A stretch of DNA of 38,829 nucleotides from positions 1 to 38,829 of the forward strand of contig CAMLKA010000003.1 in assembly GCA_946480535.1 (NCBI GenBank). Reading direction: 5' to 3'. The DNA is from an uncultured Candidatus Saccharibacteria bacterium (GTDB taxonomy: Bacteria > Patescibacteria > Saccharimonadia > Saccharimonadales > UBA1547). The notes under the pieces are model-generated. The model saw only the letters and a program-made list of their open reading frames with translations, was not told where the DNA came from and did not search any database. The position numbers and the translations under genes are program-made. This document shows positions 15,392-24,303 of this stretch, in pieces (within the stretch, counting starts at the first letter, position 1; the number at the start of each line of letters is the position of its first letter).

Positions 15392-16743
15392 TGAATTGAA
15401 TAGATTCTATTATCGTTCAAGCTTGAATACAGCTTTCCATCTACACCAAACACAATACCCTGGGGGAAACTTCCACCGCCAAGATAAGTCGTTACAACTC
15501 CACTCGATGATATTTTACGTATAGAGCCGTTTTGTCTATCGGCAACATAAATAACACCGGTCGTGCTAACCGTAAGTCCTTTAGGGTTATTGAAACGAGC
15601 ATCGTATCCAGTGGCGTCTACGTTACCCCATGAGCCATTTCCGGCTATTGCTGTCACCACACCAGTCGGGGTCATCATGCGAACTGCATGATTGTTCGAG
15701 TCAGCTATATAAATGTTTCCTGATGGAGCCACCTCAACCTCAATACCAACCGGCCCATTGAAGCGAGCACCCGTCCCTGTTCCATCTAGGGCACCAGCAC
15801 TCGAACCAGCAACAGTAGATACAACCTGAGAAGGAGTAATCATTCGAATGCGATGGTTTCCAGTATCGGCAACATATAGATTGCCTGCTGTATCAATTGT
15901 AATACCCTGCGGGCCGTTAAATCGGGCTGTAGTACCCGTCCCGTCGGTCGTACCGGCAGTTGATGCGCCCGCAAAGGTACTTACCGCACCGGTCGGCGTA
16001 ACGCGACGTATTGCATTATTGGCAGTATCAGCTACATACACATTACCCGCTGCATCGACGGCAACGTCGCGCGGGCTGCTAAAGCTAGCGGCTGTGCCCG
16101 TACCATTTGCAAAACCACTCCCCGACCCATAGCTTCCATTCCCAGCAAGACTAGAAGTTACACCGGCGGGTGTGACTTTTCTAATACGATGATTGTACAT
16201 ATCTGCGACGTACATATTCCCAGACGCATCAACTGCAAGACCCTGCGGATCACCTAGTGCCGCGGAAGGCCCTGTGCCCTCGGTATACCCATTTGAACCG
16301 CTACCGACAAATATACTCGCCACCGGAGTTGTATTAACACCTTCAATAGCAAGAAATCCATCACAGTAGCCAAGCACAGGTGTCCCTTTAAGATTGGAGA
16401 TAGCAAAAGTTTTGCTATGTACAGTACCCTCGATGCAAAAATCTTTGCGGTCGGGGCTGACATAATAGCTTAAATCGTTATCAAGTGTAGTGTGGATATT
16501 AGCTGCGTCTTCATCCTCGGGATACACTCCATTCAATACTTGAACAGCACCAACTGATTTCGCATTCTGAGATAAATCACTAATGAGCGTACTTTCCTTC
16601 GCCCTCATTTGAATTCCGTTATAGGCTATAGTAACGATTGCTGCAAGAATGGCAATGACAACAATTACAATGAGAAGTTCTACGATTGTAAAACCATCTT
16701 TAAATATACTAGGTTTCCTTGTGTCGATTGCATGACTTGTCAT
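15388..16743 (-). CDS. Type IV pilin-like protein with C-terminal NHL-repeat propeller
   Basis: From ATG 16743 the product is 451 aa. A short basic leader (MTSHAIDTRKPSIFKDG) precedes FTIVELLIVIVVIAILAAI, a class III prepilin cleavage site with E at +5 and the hydrophobic pilin helix. After a pilin-like stretch with two cysteines come six repeats resembling P-x-G-(hydrophobic)-x-V-D-x-x-G-N-(hydrophobic)-YVAD-x-x-N-H-x-I-R, the NHL pattern, enough for a six-bladed beta-propeller. It would be processed by a prepilin peptidase and displayed on or at the tip of a pilus, perhaps as an adhesin. TTGACA-17-TAGTAT ends 7 nt before the ATG, so the mRNA is probably leaderless. The open frame extends 12 codons upstream, but those lie over the promoter. 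Confidence 0.85.
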   Translation of the reverse strand: MTSHAIDTRKPSIFKDGFTIVELLIVIVVIAILAAIVTIAYNGIQMRAKESTLISDLSQNAKSVGAVQVLNGVYPEDEDAANIHTTLDNDLSYYVSPDRKDFCIEGTVHSKTFAISNLKGTPVLGYCDGFLAIEGVNTTPVASIFVGSGSNGYTEGTGPSAALGDPQGLAVDASGNMYVADMYNHRIRKVTPAGVTSSLAGNGSYGSGSGFANGTGTAASFSSPRDVAVDAAGNVYVADTANNAIRRVTPTGAVSTFAGASTAGTTDGTGTTARFNGPQGITIDTAGNLYVADTGNHRIRMITPSQVVSTVAGSSAGALDGTGTGARFNGPVGIEVEVAPSGNIYIADSNNHAVRMMTPTGVVTAIAGNGSWGNVDATGYDARFNNPKGLTVSTTGVIYVADRQNGSIRKISSSGVVTTYLGGGSFPQGIVFGVDGKLYSSLNDNRIYSIQ

Positions 16744-16750
16744 TATGCTT

Positions 16751-16779
16751 ATACTAAAACCGAGCAGTAAGACTGTCAA
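16751..16779 (-). promoter_or_regulatory. Promoter of the pilin-NHL gene, leaderless type
   Basis: Perfect TTGACA (16774-16779), 17-nt spacer, TAGTAT (16751-16756), then 7 nt to the ATG. This is the clearest case in the window of a full sigma-70 promoter placing transcription start at the start codon. Confidence 0.8.
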
Positions 16780-16797
16780 TTAAATATAAATGACAAA

Positions 16798-16824
16798 CAA
16801 AAAGAGAGCGCCTAAGCGCTCTCT
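16798..16824 (-). terminator. Terminator of the tyrS-recG-rsmD operon
   Basis: A 9-bp GC-rich stem (AGAGAGCGC/GCGCTCTCT) with loop TTAG on the minus strand and a trailing T tract. The rsmD stop codon lies in the loop region. Confidence 0.9.
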
Positions 16825-17354
16825 CTTCGGTAAAACGCAAGGACCGCATCTCCGTAACTACGATTGTCCACCACAACAACTCCTAATTCGGTGGGAACCT
16901 CACCCTTACCTGTATACGATAATACCATAAGCCCATTGGGTTTCAATAGTTTTTGCAATTTCCCTACTGTGGATAACTGAAGGTCGTGATACGGAGGGTC
17001 GGCAAAGATAATATCGAACTGTCGATCAGTCGTTTCCAACCAGCTTGCGACAGGTGCTTTTACGAGCTTTCCGTCACTTGAAATCCCAAGGGTTTTCATA
17101 TTATTTGTGATGACATTTTGTGCAACACGGTCTCGCTCAACAAACGTTGCATGCTTCGCACCGCGACTCAATGCCTCAAGCCCCAAAGAGCCACTGCCCG
17201 CAAACGCGTCGAGCACCACAGCCCCTTCAATCTCTGAACCAATAATATTAAAAAGAGACCCGCGAATACGCTCGCCCATTGGATGGGTGCGATTTGTGCC
17301 CGAACCTTCAATAGTACGGCCACCAAACTTTCCTGCAATTAAGCGCACATTCAT
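16812..17354 (-). CDS. rsmD: 16S rRNA (guanine(966)-N(2))-methyltransferase RsmD
   Basis: A Rossmann-fold SAM-dependent methyltransferase that modifies G966 (E. coli numbering) of 16S rRNA. I start at ATG 17354 (MNVRLIAGKFGGR), giving 180 aa; the open frame extends 11 codons upstream into the preceding gene. The motifs are RLIAGKFGGRTIEG, HPMGERIRGSLFNI, the SAM loop LDAFAGSGSLGLEALSRGA and the N6/N2-methylase motif ADPPY. The start overlaps the upstream stop by one base (TAATG), so translation is coupled. It is last in the operon. Confidence 0.95.
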   Translation of the reverse strand: MNVRLIAGKFGGRTIEGSGTNRTHPMGERIRGSLFNIIGSEIEGAVVLDAFAGSGSLGLEALSRGAKHATFVERDRVAQNVITNNMKTLGISSDGKLVKAPVASWLETTDRQFDIIFADPPYHDLQLSTVGKLQKLLKPNGLMVLSYTGKGEVPTELGVVVVDNRSYGDAVLAFYRRESA

Positions 17355-18160
17355 TATTCGGTAATCCCCTTCGAGGCCGCGTACCAAGCTAAACAGACAT
17401 TCCGCATAATAATCGGAGCGAGTTTTCTGCGCGTCACATTGCCTAAGTAGGCAGACCAGCCGGTCTTCATATACTCTTGATACGTCTTCAGGTCATCAAC
17501 TGCTTTCACTGATTCGAGGAAGTACGGAAGATAACCTTCATTTTCGATCCTATCGAGAAGATGCTTGGTAATTCCAATATCCTTAAAGCTTCCGATTGCA
17601 ATCGCCGTCGAAACGCCCCATTCATAGCCAACATGAGCCGAGAACGTACCGCCCTTACCCCAATACTGCCAGTTTTTTGAAAGTGTATCGCGCTTACTCG
17701 TACCTTTAATCATGAATTTTTCTCGAGTTGACGAACGTTCGTGATGAGGCTTCCCCCACAATTCTTCAATCTTTTCAGCAAGTGGTACATGATGAGCGGG
17801 TGTAAGTCCGTCGACAATCGCATGCGACAGCCATGCCGCCTCAAACCCAGCACGTACTTCATCTTCCGAGCGAAGCGCCTCGGCGAGGTTATGCATATGA
17901 TCCTTAAGAACGGTAATTAACGGATCATCAATGCCAGCTTCGGGATTAATAAAGTGCCACGGCTCATCAACTGAAGGGCTCTTGCTCTTAATGCCGTCCG
18001 GCCCATTCTTACCTTCAAAGTGAAGTATCGTCTTAATAGACGGGAAGAAAGGCGTGTGGCCGATATGGTGAATCAGGTGCTTCTTTGCAATACGATCGAT
18101 ACGCTGGTGCGCACCAATAACGTTTCCTGACTGATGGTGAAAAGTTGTTCCTGAATACAT
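17354..18160 (-). CDS. Putative phospholipase C / S1-P1 nuclease-fold protein
   Basis: A 268-aa soluble protein. Histidine and aspartate clusters recall the zinc-dependent phospholipase C/P1 nuclease fold: GAHQRIDRIAKKHL (about residues 16-29), VDEPWHFINPE (about 64-74), KDHMHNLAEA and above all AAWLSHAIVDGLTPAHH (about 108-124), where H-x3-D-x-x-x-P-x-H resembles the family's metal ligands. No signal peptide is visible, unlike secreted enzymes of that family. It lies 6 nt downstream of recG and overlaps rsmD by one base, so it belongs to the tyrS-recG-rsmD operon. The fold assignment is inference, and the activity is unknown. Confidence 0.5.
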   Translation of the reverse strand: MYSGTTFHHQSGNVIGAHQRIDRIAKKHLIHHIGHTPFFPSIKTILHFEGKNGPDGIKSKSPSVDEPWHFINPEAGIDDPLITVLKDHMHNLAEALRSEDEVRAGFEAAWLSHAIVDGLTPAHHVPLAEKIEELWGKPHHERSSTREKFMIKGTSKRDTLSKNWQYWGKGGTFSAHVGYEWGVSTAIAIGSFKDIGITKHLLDRIENEGYLPYFLESVKAVDDLKTYQEYMKTGWSAYLGNVTRRKLAPIIMRNVCLAWYAASKGITE

Positions 18161-18166
18161 ATCTGT

Positions 18167-20197
18167 TTAGTTTAAGGTCGTCAGTCGTTGATAGGTTTCA
18201 ACCTGACGGGCCAGCTGTGTATAGTGTAGCAGATTTTCTTTCGACTCGACGAACCGCTTCGCCGCCGCCTGCGCCCTGGCAATGAGCTTTGTATCGCCAA
18301 GTGTTGCCACTTGTAAGTTCAAGGCGCCATGCTGCGCCCTTCCATAAATCTCACCCGGGCCACGAAGCTTAAGGTCGACTTCCGCAAGGTAAAAGCCGTC
18401 ATTGCTCTTTTCAATCTCTCTTAGGCGCTGAGACGGCTTCTTTGAGTCGCTTGGAACAATATAACAATAACTCTGATGCTCACTTCGCCCTACACGGCCG
18501 CGCAGTTGGTGAAGTTGCGCTAAGCCAAATCGGTCACCATCTTCAATCAACATGACCGTCGCATTCGGAACGTCGACTCCAACCTCAACCACCGTGGTGC
18601 TCACAAGAATATCGAGCTGGCCATTCGCGAATTCTGTCATCACCGCGTCTTTATCTGCTGGGCTGAGCTTACCGTGCAGTAGGCCGATCGTTCGGTGCTT
18701 GAAAACCGAACTCCGCAGTCGCTTATATTCCGCCTCGACGCTTTTCAAATCGTTGTCAGGGTTGTGGTCAATAAGATTACAAATAACATACGCTTGCCTT
18801 CCCTGCTCGATCTGCTCATCAATAAGCTTATAAAGCTGCGGGCGACTATTTGGCGACCATATCTTAGTTTCAATCGGCTTTCGATTAGCGGGCTTTTCAT
18901 TAAGGATTGATATGTCCAGCTCACCATATACCGTCAAGGCCAAGCTGCGAGGAATCGGGGTTGCAGTCATAGCAAGAAGATGGGGCATTTTCGCAGATTT
19001 CTTTAAAAGCTCTTGCCGCTGCGCCACGCCAAAACGGTGCTGTTCATCAATAACAACAAAGCCAAGTTTATGAAAATCAACCCCAGACTGAATCAATGCA
19101 TGAGTGCCAACAACAACGTCAACCTCGCCCTCTTTAATAGCAGCATACAACGTTTCCCGCGCTTTCCCCTTCACACTTCCCGTTAAAAGCCCGACGCGCA
19201 CGCCAAATGGCGACAGAAGTTTATCAAGCGTGGCGGCATGCTGGTTCGCAAGAATCTCGGTTGGTGCCATGAGTGCCGTCTGAAAGCCTTCATGAGCCGC
19301 TTGGCGCGCCGCTAAACCAGCAACCACTGTCTTTCCCGCGCCAACATCACCCTGCAATAAGCGGTTCATTGGTACAGCATGTTCAAAGTCCTGCAAAATA
19401 TCCCACGATGCAATGCGCTGGGCATTCGTTAACGCAAATGGTAGCTGCGCCACAAATGTCTTTACCACTTCTTTATTAAACGGAATATGCCAGCCTTCAA
19501 GCTTGGCGTTTTCTTGTTTATTCAGCTGACTTGCGAGAAGTAATTGAAAGAGCTCTTCAAAAGCAAGTCGCTCGCGCGCTTCATCGGCAACTTGGTGAGT
19601 TTCTGGAAAGTGCATCCCAAGCAGCGCTTCGCTATATGAATAGAGCTTTTCTTTCGCTACGACACTTTCAGGCAGTGTTTCGGGAACCATGGTCATAAGG
19701 GGTTTCAGTTCACCAAGGAGCTTCCGCACAAGCGCGGTCTTAAGCCCCGCGACCGCACGGTATATCGGCACCACCTTACTTTCCGCACCGGAAATATCGC
19801 TTGATTTTTCGGCACTCGGGTTTGTGAGCTGATACCTGTTATAGCTAAACTCAAATTCGCCCGAGAACACATACTCGGCGCCCCCGGCAAGCTGGGCTGC
19901 TCGATAGGGTTGGTTAAACCAGACCGCCTGTATTTTTCCCGAATCATCAATAAGTGTTGCCGTCGTCACCTTCATGCCGCGGCGAACGGGGCGTGTCTCA
20001 ACCTTTTCACAACGCGCTCGCACGGTGACTTTGCCTGGTGCAATATCAGCAATTCGAGTTACCTGCGAATAATCCTCGTAAGCACGAGGTAGAAATGTAA
20101 TGAGGTCGCCGACTGTATGAAGACCGGCAGCGGCAAGTTGCGCCCCGGTCTTTTCGCCCACCCCCTTCACTTTTTCGAGTGAGGTCGAAAGATTCAT
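18167..20197 (-). CDS. recG: ATP-dependent DNA helicase RecG
   Basis: A superfamily 2 helicase that remodels stalled replication forks and Holliday junctions, 676 aa. The N-terminal wedge (OB) domain covers about residues 50-140. The helicase core has Walker A GDVGAGKTVVAG, the DEQH box (VVIDEQHRFGV), MTATPIPRSL, TTVVEVGVDVPNA and QLRGRVGRSEHQSYC. A TRG-like C-terminal region follows. The length is normal. It starts 9 nt after tyrS, with a weak AAGG before the ATG, in the same operon. Confidence 0.97.
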   Translation of the reverse strand: MNLSTSLEKVKGVGEKTGAQLAAAGLHTVGDLITFLPRAYEDYSQVTRIADIAPGKVTVRARCEKVETRPVRRGMKVTTATLIDDSGKIQAVWFNQPYRAAQLAGGAEYVFSGEFEFSYNRYQLTNPSAEKSSDISGAESKVVPIYRAVAGLKTALVRKLLGELKPLMTMVPETLPESVVAKEKLYSYSEALLGMHFPETHQVADEARERLAFEELFQLLLASQLNKQENAKLEGWHIPFNKEVVKTFVAQLPFALTNAQRIASWDILQDFEHAVPMNRLLQGDVGAGKTVVAGLAARQAAHEGFQTALMAPTEILANQHAATLDKLLSPFGVRVGLLTGSVKGKARETLYAAIKEGEVDVVVGTHALIQSGVDFHKLGFVVIDEQHRFGVAQRQELLKKSAKMPHLLAMTATPIPRSLALTVYGELDISILNEKPANRKPIETKIWSPNSRPQLYKLIDEQIEQGRQAYVICNLIDHNPDNDLKSVEAEYKRLRSSVFKHRTIGLLHGKLSPADKDAVMTEFANGQLDILVSTTVVEVGVDVPNATVMLIEDGDRFGLAQLHQLRGRVGRSEHQSYCYIVPSDSKKPSQRLREIEKSNDGFYLAEVDLKLRGPGEIYGRAQHGALNLQVATLGDTKLIARAQAAAKRFVESKENLLHYTQLARQVETYQRLTTLN

Positions 20198-20206
20198 AGC
20201 CTTATT

Positions 20207-21421
20207 CTAACGCACAAGAATGAAGCTATTCTTACCCTTTTTCAAAAGAGCGGTCGCTTCTACTGTTGTATCTTCAGAAATCTTATCACCATTGATCGAT
20301 ACGGCTCCGCCCTCAATAAGTCGTCGCGCCTCACCGTTGCTCGATGCAACGCCCGCTTCAACCAATGCCGCAATCACCGTAGAGCCTACGCCGACAACAG
20401 GAATTTCAGCAGCTAATAGATCAACCTCTTCGCCTGAAAGGTTGGCGAAGCTTTCACCGCCGAATAGTACTGCGGTTACCTTTTCAACACCAAGCGTACG
20501 CGCTTCACCGTGAACAATCTTCGTTACTTCGCGAGCAAGTGTTTTTTGAGCTTCACGAGCACCTGGGTTTGATGCAACTTGTTCTGCCATTCGGTCAATC
20601 GCTTCTTTATCAAGCAACGTGTACACCTTCGCGTAATCAACGACACCTTCGTCGTCGGCGTTAAGCCAGAATTGGTAGAACTTGTACGCGCTTGTCTTTG
20701 TAGGATCAAGCCAAATAGCGCCGTCTTCGGTTTTTCCAAACTTCTTGCCAGTTGCTTTGTTAATAATAAGCGGCGTTGAGTATACGTGCGCCTCGCCACC
20801 TTCAATGCGACGAATCATATCGACACCCGAAATTGAGTTACCCCATTGGTCGGCACCACACACCTGAAGTGTGACACCGTGGTCGCGGTAGAGCGTCAGA
20901 AAGTCGTAGCCCTGAATAAGCGAGTAGCTAAACTCGGCGTAACTAATACCCGAACCGCCATCACCAATGCGTGATTGCACAAACTCACGGCCCAACATGC
21001 TGCTGAGCGAAACATGCTTTCCAACATTACGAAGGAAATCAAGATATCCCACACCCTTAAACCAGTCATAGTTATCGACAATTTCAAAAGGCTGTCCAGC
21101 AAATACTGTCTTGTACTGCTCGCCAATGGCCGCCTTGTTTCGTGCAATGTCATCAAGTGTTAATAAATTACGCTCGTCTTTTTTACCATCGGGGTCACCG
21201 ATCATACCGGTTGCACCGCCTACAAGAAGATATGCTTTGTGCCCCGCTTTAATAAAGTGGTACACCATCATCGCAGATGCAAGGTTACCAATCGTCATGC
21301 TATCCGCACTTGGGTCAACACCCCAATAGAAAGAGATTGGCCCTTGATCAAGTGCTTTGATGTCTGGGTAGGTCATTTGGTTAACAAAGCCGCGCCATGT
21401 TAACTCTTCGGATAAAGTCAT
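20207..21421 (-). CDS. tyrS: Tyrosine--tRNA ligase
   Basis: Class I aminoacyl-tRNA synthetase that charges tRNA-Tyr, 404 aa. The active-site entrance is GVDPSADSMTIGNLASAMM: the HIGH motif reads TIGN (residues 43-46), lacking both histidines, and the preceding T of PTADS is S38. The KMSKS equivalent is KKFGKTEDGAIWLD, like E. coli KFGKT. A tyrosine-binding stretch (YSLIQGYDFLTLY and QVCGADQWGNSISG) and a C-terminal S4 domain (ARRLIEGGAVSINGDKI) are present. It heads the tyrS-recG-phospholipase-like-rsmD operon, is divergent from the PBP gene, and has GAGAAGG close to the ATG. Confidence 0.96.
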   Translation of the reverse strand: MTLSEELTWRGFVNQMTYPDIKALDQGPISFYWGVDPSADSMTIGNLASAMMVYHFIKAGHKAYLLVGGATGMIGDPDGKKDERNLLTLDDIARNKAAIGEQYKTVFAGQPFEIVDNYDWFKGVGYLDFLRNVGKHVSLSSMLGREFVQSRIGDGGSGISYAEFSYSLIQGYDFLTLYRDHGVTLQVCGADQWGNSISGVDMIRRIEGGEAHVYSTPLIINKATGKKFGKTEDGAIWLDPTKTSAYKFYQFWLNADDEGVVDYAKVYTLLDKEAIDRMAEQVASNPGAREAQKTLAREVTKIVHGEARTLGVEKVTAVLFGGESFANLSGEEVDLLAAEIPVVGVGSTVIAALVEAGVASSNGEARRLIEGGAVSINGDKISEDTTVEATALLKKGKNSFILVR

Positions 21422-21453
21422 GCCTTCTCTCTTTCTCTTTAATTACTCTAGTG

Positions 21454-21462
21454 ATTATAGCA
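21454..21462 (-). promoter_or_regulatory. Extended -10 promoter of the tyrS operon
   Basis: TGCTATAAT on the minus strand, about 32 nt before the tyrS ATG. The -35 region is weak. Confidence 0.65.
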
Positions 21463-21524
21463 AATAAATACAGCGAATATACAGCTTGAGATAGTATATT
21501 TCATTTCGAATAGTCACGCCCACG

Positions 21525-21533
21525 TGCTACAAT
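21525..21533 (+). promoter_or_regulatory. Extended -10 promoter of the PBP gene
   Basis: TGCTACAAT on the plus strand, 34 nt before the GTG start. It is divergent from the tyrS promoter, about 60 nt apart. Confidence 0.6.
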
Positions 21534-21567
21534 GGGGTGAGTAAATTGCTTATGGAACTAGGGAAAA

Positions 21568-24198
21568 GTGAGTAAGAAAAAACCGACCAACAAGAAGATT
21601 AGTCTGTATTCGAATTTGTCGCAAAAGACTTCTAAGATGTCACAGAAGCGCAAAACGAAGAAAGACGCCGAAGCACGTCGTCGTGCCGAGTATTTAGCAA
21701 CCCTTCCGAAACATCCAGTAAAGCGGTTCTTCTACCGCATGCACCCGAAGCGTTTCTGGGCCTACTGGTTTAGCAAGCGCGGCGCAATGATGGCACTTAA
21801 GGTTACTGGTGTCGCCGTCCTTCTTGTGGCCCTCTTTGTCGGTGGGCTTTTCGCCTACTTCCGTAAAGACCTCGACCAAATTCGTCCTGGTGAAATCGAT
21901 AAACGCGTTCAGTCTACCATTACAACCTACCTCGACCGTAATGGAAAAATCCTTTGGGAAGATAAGGGTGGTGGAAACTACAAGCTCGTTGTAAAGAGTG
22001 ATGAATTAAGCGATAACCTTAAAAAGGCAACTGTTGCCATTGAAGACCGCGATTTCTTCCAGCACAGCGGTGTCAGCCTTAGTGGAACAACCCGCGCGGT
22101 ATTTAATAACTTTACCGGTGGTGAAGTCCAGGGTGGTTCAACCCTTACCCAGCAGCTCGTAAAACAAGTATTCTTCGCCGATGAAGCGGGCGACCGTGGC
22201 CTTGGCGGTATTCCTCGTAAGATTAAAGAGCTCATTCTCGCAATTGAAATTGAACGCATGTACGACAAGGACCAAATCCTTACCCTCTACCTAAACGAGT
22301 CACCATACGGCGGTCCTCGTAACGGTGCCGAGTCGGGTGCGCAAGCGTACTTTGGTAAAGCAGCGAAAGACCTTTCCCTTGCAGAAGCGTCTCTCCTTGC
22401 GGCTATTCCACAGAACCCTGCGGTCTACAACCCATATAACGTCGCGGGGCATGAAGGGCTCATCGCTCGTCAACACCTCGTACTCAACGCAATGAAAGAC
22501 GTGGGGTATATCACCCAGGCGGAATACGACGAAGCGATCGCTGTGCCAATCCTTGACAGCCTTAAGCCGCAAACCAGTCAGTACGAAGACATCCGCGCCC
22601 CTCACTTCGTGCAGATGGTTCGTGCAGAACTCGAAAAAGAACTTGGAACAGCAACCGTTGGACGAGGTGGGCTCACCGTTAAGACAACTCTCGACCTCCG
22701 TATTCAAGACGCGGCCGAACAAGCAATTAAAGATATGTTTGCTTCATCAACCCCAGCAATTGCCGGCTTCTCAAACGGCGCAGCAACCGTAGAAGACACC
22801 CAAACCGGACAAATTGTTGCCCTTGTTGGAAGCCGCGACTTCCAATATGAAGGATTTGGTCAGGACAACGCCGCGACAGCATATATCCAGCCAGGTTCGA
22901 CCGTAAAGGGTCTTGTCTACGCCGAGCTATTTCAGCAGAAGCCTGAAGGTCAGCAAAATTACGGCAGCGGAAGTATCCTCGTCGACGAACCAATCGACAG
23001 TATTTATGGCGCGAAACTTCAAAACGCCGACCGGACCTATCGTGGGTCTGTCACCATTCGAACAAGCCTCGCGACGTCACGTAACGTTCCGGCCGTAAAA
23101 GCAATGGTCATTAACGAGAATGCCGAAAAAGGCTCAACGCTCCAAGAAATCCGCGAAATGGGCGCAAAAAGCTACTGTAGCATCGGTGCCGACCAACAAG
23201 CAGGCCTCTCTGCGGCAATTGGTGGATGTGGCGTGCAGCAAATCGACCTCGTGAACGCCTACGCTTCGCTCGCACGTATGGGTGTCTACAAAGACCAGGC
23301 AACTGTACTTGAAGTAAAAAATAGTACTGGTGAAGTTCTCAAGAAGTGGGCAGATTCTGAAGGAAAGCGAATTATCGACCAGCAATCTGCATACGTCGTT
23401 GCCGACATCCTGAGCGATCCTAGCGCAAGCGCGTCACTCGGCAACTACGCAGCGAAGAATATTTCGGGCGTCAAGACCGCAACAAAGACCGGTACTTCCG
23501 ACAAGGGCGGAAACGCCAAGGACCTTTGGATGATGAGTTACAGCCCCGTCCTTACTATGGGTGTATGGCTCGGCAACCCAGACACAACTATTCTTAAGAA
23601 GGGTACCTCATCCCTCGGTAGTCCAATTGTCGCAAGCACCATGAAAGCTGCGCATGATATCTACGCAAGTGAAGGTAAGTACACCGCAAACCAATGGTAC
23701 ACGCAGCCAAATGGTATGCAACGTGTTGGGAAAGAAATCTATCCATCATGGTGGAGTAAAAGCCAAGGCCAAACGAACGCGAAGCTTACTTTCGACCGCG
23801 TTTCGCGCAAGAAAGCAACAGACTGTACGCCTCCTGCGGCACGCGTCGAAGTAAGTGTCCTCAAGACGGTTGATCCTGTTACCAAGAAAGACTCATTCGC
23901 CAACGTACCTGATGGCTACAACTCAAACGAAGAAGATGACGTCCACGTTTGTGGCGAGGCAGGGCCAAAGGTCAGCAGTGCAAGCATTGCAGGTGATAGC
24001 GTATCATTCACAGTTACCCCTGGGGTGTTTAGTGTCGAACGAACAGGTGTCTCTGTCACCGCAGGGGGATCGCCGTGTACCGTCAGTGGAAGTGGCGGTG
24101 CGTATACTGCAACCTGTAGCGGTGGCATTAGCGGTTCAGCGACAATCACCGTGACCGACACTGGATACTATACCACCACAGCAACCGCTTCCAACTGA
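21568..24198 (+). CDS. Class A penicillin-binding protein (transglycosylase/transpeptidase)
   Basis: A bifunctional peptidoglycan synthase, 876 aa. A basic cytoplasmic N-terminus (about 1-75) precedes one transmembrane helix (about 77-99). The GT51 transglycosylase has EDRDFFQHSGVS, GGSTLTQQLVKQ and RKIKELILAIEIE. The transpeptidase has the SxxK serine in GSTVKGLVYAE, SRN in TSRNVPAVKAM and KTGT. A serine-, glycine- and threonine-rich beta-type C-terminal domain with a cysteine pair follows (about 800-876). The start is GTG with AGGG 4 nt upstream; an internal ATG at residue 24 is less likely. A seven-codon frame at 21552-21575 overlaps the start. Confidence 0.95.
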   Translation: MSKKKPTNKKISLYSNLSQKTSKMSQKRKTKKDAEARRRAEYLATLPKHPVKRFFYRMHPKRFWAYWFSKRGAMMALKVTGVAVLLVALFVGGLFAYFRKDLDQIRPGEIDKRVQSTITTYLDRNGKILWEDKGGGNYKLVVKSDELSDNLKKATVAIEDRDFFQHSGVSLSGTTRAVFNNFTGGEVQGGSTLTQQLVKQVFFADEAGDRGLGGIPRKIKELILAIEIERMYDKDQILTLYLNESPYGGPRNGAESGAQAYFGKAAKDLSLAEASLLAAIPQNPAVYNPYNVAGHEGLIARQHLVLNAMKDVGYITQAEYDEAIAVPILDSLKPQTSQYEDIRAPHFVQMVRAELEKELGTATVGRGGLTVKTTLDLRIQDAAEQAIKDMFASSTPAIAGFSNGAATVEDTQTGQIVALVGSRDFQYEGFGQDNAATAYIQPGSTVKGLVYAELFQQKPEGQQNYGSGSILVDEPIDSIYGAKLQNADRTYRGSVTIRTSLATSRNVPAVKAMVINENAEKGSTLQEIREMGAKSYCSIGADQQAGLSAAIGGCGVQQIDLVNAYASLARMGVYKDQATVLEVKNSTGEVLKKWADSEGKRIIDQQSAYVVADILSDPSASASLGNYAAKNISGVKTATKTGTSDKGGNAKDLWMMSYSPVLTMGVWLGNPDTTILKKGTSSLGSPIVASTMKAAHDIYASEGKYTANQWYTQPNGMQRVGKEIYPSWWSKSQGQTNAKLTFDRVSRKKATDCTPPAARVEVSVLKTVDPVTKKDSFANVPDGYNSNEEDDVHVCGEAGPKVSSASIAGDSVSFTVTPGVFSVERTGVSVTAGGSPCTVSGSGGAYTATCSGGISGSATITVTDTGYYTTTATASN

Positions 24199-24257
24199 AG
24201 CGATGATGGCGGCAGAGGCCGCGGACGCCGTTAAGATACCGGCTCTCAATACACGCA

Positions 24258-24290
24258 AATAACACCCGGCGATTACCGGGTGTTATTTAT
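24258..24290 (+). terminator. Bidirectional terminator between PBP and PIN/TRAM genes
   Basis: A perfect 12-bp stem (AATAACACCCGG/CCGGGTGTTATT) with a 6-nt loop and T/A-rich flanks lies between two convergent genes and can serve both. I see no gene in the 58 nt between the PBP stop and this site. Confidence 0.92.
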
Positions 24291-24303
24291 AGCTGTTCAG
24301 ATA

